Assembly (NCBI RefSeq): GCF_937936315.1
Contig: NZ_CALGWU010000063.1
Location: forward strand, 33,370 to 97,369
DNA: 64,000 nt
Direction: 5' to 3'
DNA from: an uncultured Capnocytophaga sp.
GTDB taxonomy: Bacteria > Bacteroidota > Bacteroidia > Flavobacteriales > Flavobacteriaceae
Below the pieces are notes generated by a model. The model did not search any database, was not told the origin of the DNA, and worked only from the letters and a program-made list of their open reading frames with translations. Shown piece after piece: positions 60,949 to 64,000 of this stretch (within the stretch, counting starts at the first letter, position 1; each line of letters opens with the position of its first letter). Position numbers and translations under genes: made by a program.

Positions 60949-61860
60949 CTAGAATTTGTAGCTTAAACCTAATCCTAACAATTCACGGATTTGGAAAGCG
61001 CGTGCAGCATCGTCGTCGTAGATGGCTTGGAAAGTAAAGTTAGCTGATAAGTATTTGTTTATTTTCATCACTACGTTGGCGGTGTAATCTAGATCTACGT
61101 TTTGAGGTTTATCTAAGTAGTTGCTATACAAAGTAAGAATATTTTCAAATGATACGTTATCCATTACATTAAATTTAGCATATCCGCTAAGAGATAGACC
61201 GAGTTCATATCGTATAGTTTTTCCTTTTTCTACTCCGTAGAAAGTATCAGCTACAGTCCATCTGCTTTTAGCAGTAGTGATTTTAGAAGTAGCAGGGGCG
61301 AAATTCACTTTTAGGTTATCGCTTTTCTTCCACAAGATACCGGGACCGAATTGTATATACCCAGGAGAGAGCAATTGGTTGATAAGGTCGCGTTGAGTAC
61401 CAGAGGTATATTTATAACCATCGGTCATTTGGGTTTTGAAGTTGAAGAAGAAAGAGTAGAACCACTGAGGGTTATTCAATTGGTAACCGAGTACAGAGTT
61501 TACCTCAAATCGGTCGGTTGTTTTACGGGTGAAGTCATCCCCTTCGATTTTAGTCAATCCATAATCGATATAGAGATTGTTATCCCAAGCCCATCTATCT
61601 TTTTTGTAGTTGAAGGCATAGCTAATAGCGAGGTTAGCAGCTACGTTGTTAGTACCACCTCCAGTCCAATCGTGGTTGAAAGCAGCTTGAGAGAACAACA
61701 ATGAAGCGCTACCTCCTCTTGTCCAATGAGGAGCAGGAGCTTCTTCAGCGGGAGTTTCTACCGCAGTAGGGTCTTGAGCCACAGCATTAGCAGTTTCGTC
61801 TTCCTGAGCAAAAGTAGCTACAGAAGAAAGTAACAAAGCTGAAAATAAAAATTTTTTCAT
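60949..61860 (-). CDS. DUF3078 outer-membrane beta-barrel protein
   Basis: 303 residues: a signal peptide (1-18, ending ATFAQ), an acidic Pro/Ala/Glu-rich segment (19-45), then a beta-rich domain opening HWTRGGSASLLFSQAAFNHD with the WTGGG motif typical of DUF3078. Alternating strands end in GLGLSYKF with the terminal Phe of outer-membrane barrels. DUF3078 proteins are found throughout Bacteroidetes; their function is not established. It follows the DUF59 and sufE genes on the same strand with a 20-bp gap, so it may be read from the same transcript. Confidence 0.9.
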   Translation of the reverse strand: MKKFLFSALLLSSVATFAQEDETANAVAQDPTAVETPAEEAPAPHWTRGGSASLLFSQAAFNHDWTGGGTNNVAANLAISYAFNYKKDRWAWDNNLYIDYGLTKIEGDDFTRKTTDRFEVNSVLGYQLNNPQWFYSFFFNFKTQMTDGYKYTSGTQRDLINQLLSPGYIQFGPGILWKKSDNLKVNFAPATSKITTAKSRWTVADTFYGVEKGKTIRYELGLSLSGYAKFNVMDNVSFENILTLYSNYLDKPQNVDLDYTANVVMKINKYLSANFTFQAIYDDDAARAFQIRELLGLGLSYKF

Positions 61861-61880
61861 AAGTGATTTATTAATTTAGT

Positions 61881-62204
61881 TTACAAAAATCCTAATTCGA
61901 GTTTCGCCACCTCGCTCATCATATCTTGATTCCAAGGGGGATCGAAAGTAATTTCTACAAGTGTTTCGTGTACTTCGTCTATACTTTGCACCTTTTCTTT
62001 CACTTCCATAGGGAGAGATTCGGCAACGGGGCAATTAGGTGATGTGAGGGTCATTAGGATTTTCACATCGCGGTCTTCGTTCACGAAAACGTCGTAGATA
62101 AGTCCGAGTTCGTAGATATCTACAGGGATTTCGGGGTCGTATATAGTTTTGAGCACCTCAACGATTTTTTCGCCGAGTACTTCGGTATTTATGATTTCAT
62201 CCAT
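61881..62204 (-). CDS. DUF59/MIP18-type iron-sulfur assembly factor (SufT-like)
   Basis: A 107-residue protein: VLKTIYDPEIPVDIYELGLI, MTLTSPNCPVAESLP (conserved Cys) and ITFDPPWNQDMMSEVAKLEL, the complete signature of the DUF59/PaaD/SufT family that helps deliver Fe-S clusters. It sits 54 bp after sufE on the same strand, which agrees with a role in SUF-type cluster assembly; the core sufBCD genes are not in the window. Its leader contains the TTACCTCTTATCTCTTAACT repeat shared with susC. Confidence 0.92.
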   Translation of the reverse strand: MDEIINTEVLGEKIVEVLKTIYDPEIPVDIYELGLIYDVFVNEDRDVKILMTLTSPNCPVAESLPMEVKEKVQSIDEVHETLVEITFDPPWNQDMMSEVAKLELGFL

Positions 62205-62258
62205 CTTTTTTTAGTTAAGAGATAAGAGGTAAGACCTCTAATTCCTGTTTTCTAATTT

Positions 62259-62681
62259 CTAATTCCTATTTTCTAATTCCTGCCGAGCATACTGTTTCAT
62301 TTGCTGAATCATACTCACTAAGCCGTTGGCGCGGGTGGGTGAAAGGTGGTCTTTAAGACCGATTTTATCAATAAAACTCACATCGGCGTTGAGGATATTC
62401 TCGGGGGTTTGATGAGAGAATACTCTTATTAAGAGAGCGACAATACCTTTGGTGATAATCGCATCGCTATCGGCGGTGAATACGAGTTCGTTACCTTGCT
62501 TTTCGGCGTGTAACCACACCTGACTTTGGCATCCTTTGATAAGGTGATTTTCAGTTTTATATTGTTCGTCTATTAGAGGCAACGACTTGCCGAGTTCTAT
62601 GAGATATTCGTAACGTTGCGTCCAATCTTCAAAGAATGAAAACTCTTCAATGAGCTCATTTTGAATATGTTCGATAGTCAT
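62259..62681 (-). CDS. sufE: Cysteine desulfuration protein SufE
   Basis: A 140-residue cytosolic sulfur-transfer protein that accepts persulfide sulfur from SufS for Fe-S cluster assembly. The acceptor cysteine is Cys51 in LIKGCQSQVWL, the same number as in E. coli SufE. WTQRYEYLIELGKSLP and the C-terminal LSPTRANGLVSMIQQMK complete the fold. The start at ATG 62681 is supported by the promoter immediately upstream (62700-62729), which rules out the longer frame. Confidence 0.95.
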   Translation of the reverse strand: MTIEHIQNELIEEFSFFEDWTQRYEYLIELGKSLPLIDEQYKTENHLIKGCQSQVWLHAEKQGNELVFTADSDAIITKGIVALLIRVFSHQTPENILNADVSFIDKIGLKDHLSPTRANGLVSMIQQMKQYARQELENRN

Positions 62682-62699
62682 TTGCAATAAATTAGGGGG

Positions 62700-62729
62700 C
62701 AAAGATAAAAAACAATTGAGAATTGACAA
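62700..62729 (-). promoter_or_regulatory. sufE promoter
   Basis: On the minus strand: TTG (62729-62727), 19-bp spacer, TATCTTTG (62707-62700), 18 bp before the ATG. Confidence 0.75.
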
Positions 62730-62840
62730 TTAACAATGGGTAGTTTTAACAATTTTAACAGTTGAGATTCAAGAGTGGGAAGTAAAAGCAGGGCGAATAT
62801 TATATGGGTATAAGGAGCATAAATTAGGAGCTATATTTTG

Positions 62841-63344
62841 TTAAGAATTGCCATATTTCTCGAAGTACTCATTGATAATCTTTTCTAATTCCTCAAAAGA
62901 GATTTCGAGTTCGCTATCGTTTAGATAAATACCTGTGAAGTCTTTGCTCATACCCTTGAGCTGATTTGCATATTTTTCAGGCTGTTTGAGTTTGATATAG
63001 ATATGCTCTCCATAATAATTTGCTCTCCCTATAGAAGCTATTTCACTCCAAGGGATTTCACCTACCCTTTTACCCAGAGGAGTTGCATTGCTTTTGAGGT
63101 AGTCGGGGGTGAGGATAACACCTTCGTTCTTTTTGTTCGAGCGCCATAATTCTTGTATGTGTTTATAAAAAAGATAAGTTCCCGCTATAAAAAGGACTAC
63201 AAATAGCACGAGATAGAATATTTTTATTCTATCAGCTGATAGAATAAAGACAATAATGGCAGCAATACCAAGCATTATAAGGATATATAAGCCTGTGAGT
63301 TTAAGCATTTTCTTTTTGCTAAATGGGATAATTGTGTGATTCAT
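62841..63344 (-). CDS. STM3941-like membrane protein
   Basis: 167 residues: two membrane helices (about 14-35, 40-60), then a soluble part that fits the STM3941 family (VILTPDYLKSNATPLGKRVG, IPWSEIASIG, and the ending TGIYLNDSELEISFEELEKI). This resembles a small PH-like domain tethered to the membrane. Function unknown. It lies 15 bp downstream of another two-helix membrane protein of related layout. Confidence 0.8.
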   Translation of the reverse strand: MNHTIIPFSKKKMLKLTGLYILIMLGIAAIIVFILSADRIKIFYLVLFVVLFIAGTYLFYKHIQELWRSNKKNEGVILTPDYLKSNATPLGKRVGEIPWSEIASIGRANYYGEHIYIKLKQPEKYANQLKGMSKDFTGIYLNDSELEISFEELEKIINEYFEKYGNS

Positions 63345-63359
63345 TTTTTTTGTATTTAG

Positions 63360-64000
63360 TTAATAATAAAATTTTTGATTTGTATATTTTTCAATGATTT
63401 GCAAGAAATGAGGGAGTACTTTTTTAGGTAGGGTAAATATTATTTTTTCAGGAGCTTTGAATTCTACCAAAATACCATTTCTACGATAGCTCCAATCTAC
63501 ATTGGTTATTTGGGTGGGGTCAATTTCTTTGATAGCAAAGAAAATAAAAATGTACAACTTATCGTTGCAAAGCACAAATGGCGGATTATATTTGCTTGTG
63601 AACGACAAACTATCTTTAACCTTGAGAAGGAGCTCAAAATCATCATCGCTCATTTGTTCTAAAAGCATATGCTGGACTTTTTCGTTGCGCTTTATTACAT
63701 AGAAGAGAAGGTAATGCAGTAACAAAATAGGTACATAGACAGATAGTAAGGTCATTTTTGTATCATCATAGATTGATAATATATTGAGTATTCCTGTTTT
63801 CTCATATTCTTCTTTGAGTAATATTGCTATAAGAACACATAGAGGGAGGTATAAAATCACTAAGAGTATGATATTTGCGTACTTGCTATATTTGCGTACT
63901 TGCTGCCTATAGGCTTCCCGCTTTTGGGAGAGCTTGTGAGTAGGTCTAAAGAGAGCTAAGCGCTCTTCAAAAGCATTTTTGCGCACTACTGTAAAGTACA
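63360..64000 (-). CDS. Membrane protein, PH-like layout, 5' end probably outside the window
   Basis: At least 208 residues. The frame remains open to the right edge of the window (Tyr-Phe-Thr-Val precede a GTG at 63986 and no ATG is present), so the true start may lie beyond 64000. Two membrane helices (about 38-60 and 80-100) precede a soluble domain (SDDDFELLLKVKDSLSFTSK, EIDPTQITNVDWSYRRNGIL) like that of the next gene. The two form a pair with a 15-bp gap. Not otherwise recognised. Confidence 0.7.
   Translation of the reverse strand, partial: YFTVVRKNAFEERLALFRPTHKLSQKREAYRQQVRKYSKYANIILLVILYLPLCVLIAILLKEEYEKTGILNILSIYDDTKMTLLSVYVPILLLHYLLFYVIKRNEKVQHMLLEQMSDDDFELLLKVKDSLSFTSKYNPPFVLCNDKLYIFIFFAIKEIDPTQITNVDWSYRRNGILVEFKAPEKIIFTLPKKVLPHFLQIIEKYTNQKFYY

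Noticed and set aside
1..64000. tRNA, rRNA, insertion sequences or integrases
   Set aside because: No cloverleaf-like or rRNA sequence and no transposase or recombinase motif was seen by eye; weak candidates could be missed without a computational scan.

Overview
The window looks like the chromosome of a Flavobacteriaceae member, most likely an oral Capnocytophaga. The evidence is a low-to-moderate GC content, SusC/SusD pairs, a type III glutamine synthetase, DUF3078 and DUF6377 proteins, A-rich leaders instead of Shine-Dalgarno sites, and many promoters of the Bacteroidetes type (TTG, 19-20 bp spacer, TAnnTTTG). Two lipoproteins carry the K-(D/E)2 motif after the lipid-anchored cysteine that is known as a surface-export signal in Capnocytophaga. 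The genus assignment is an inference. I saw no rRNA, tRNA, CRISPR array or transposase gene.

Layout. 0-3 kb: end of a TPR protein, an AraC/GyrI regulator and a small membrane protein. 3-17 kb: a polysaccharide utilization locus of SusC, SusD, a SusE/F-like lipoprotein, a GH66 dextranase-type enzyme, a GH97 alpha-glucosidase and a SusR-like DUF6377 regulator. These fit capture of an alpha-1,6-glucan (dextran) at the surface, cleavage to oligosaccharides, import and final hydrolysis to glucose. 17-23 kb: galE, a PIN-type toxin-antitoxin pair, a CDP-alcohol phosphatidyltransferase with two tandem NAD(P)-binding paralogs (one fused to a SUKH/SMI1 domain), and two small acidic immunity-like proteins. 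23-29 kb: a peroxiredoxin, a CPBP protease, a TonB receptor broken by an in-frame TAG, and a three-gene HipB-HipS-HipT kinase toxin system with a twin-palindrome promoter. 29-44 kb: glutamine synthetase III, a DinD fragment between direct repeats, small lipoproteins, a membrane-bound AraC regulator, a DAACS transporter, a nitroreductase, a desaturase-ferredoxin reductase fusion, a LuxR regulator, mutS and aquaporin.

44-54 kb is a leftward accessory block. It holds an IetA/IetS-like AAA ATPase plus subtilase defence pair whose protease gene is cut by an in-frame TAA. Next comes an RNA-repair block with RtcB ligase and release factor PrfH at its two ends, enclosing an ERI-1-like exonuclease, a DUF4304 protein and four unrecognised proteins. 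54-64 kb: a probable small RNA divergent from a leaderless pheA, a DAO-type oxidoreductase, a ketoacyl synthase, an Acg-like nitroreductase, two Crp/Fnr regulators, an ATC-hydrolase-like protein, a DUF3078 outer-membrane protein, a DUF59 Fe-S factor, sufE and two membrane proteins.

Intergenic DNA is full of repeats. A roughly 150-bp dispersed element occurs in three near-complete and several partial copies. There are also short GTCAGG, GTCNGAC, GTGAAAA and TTACCTC tandem tracts. One copy pair flanks a truncated dinD, and related sequence is read through in the linker of a regulator gene.
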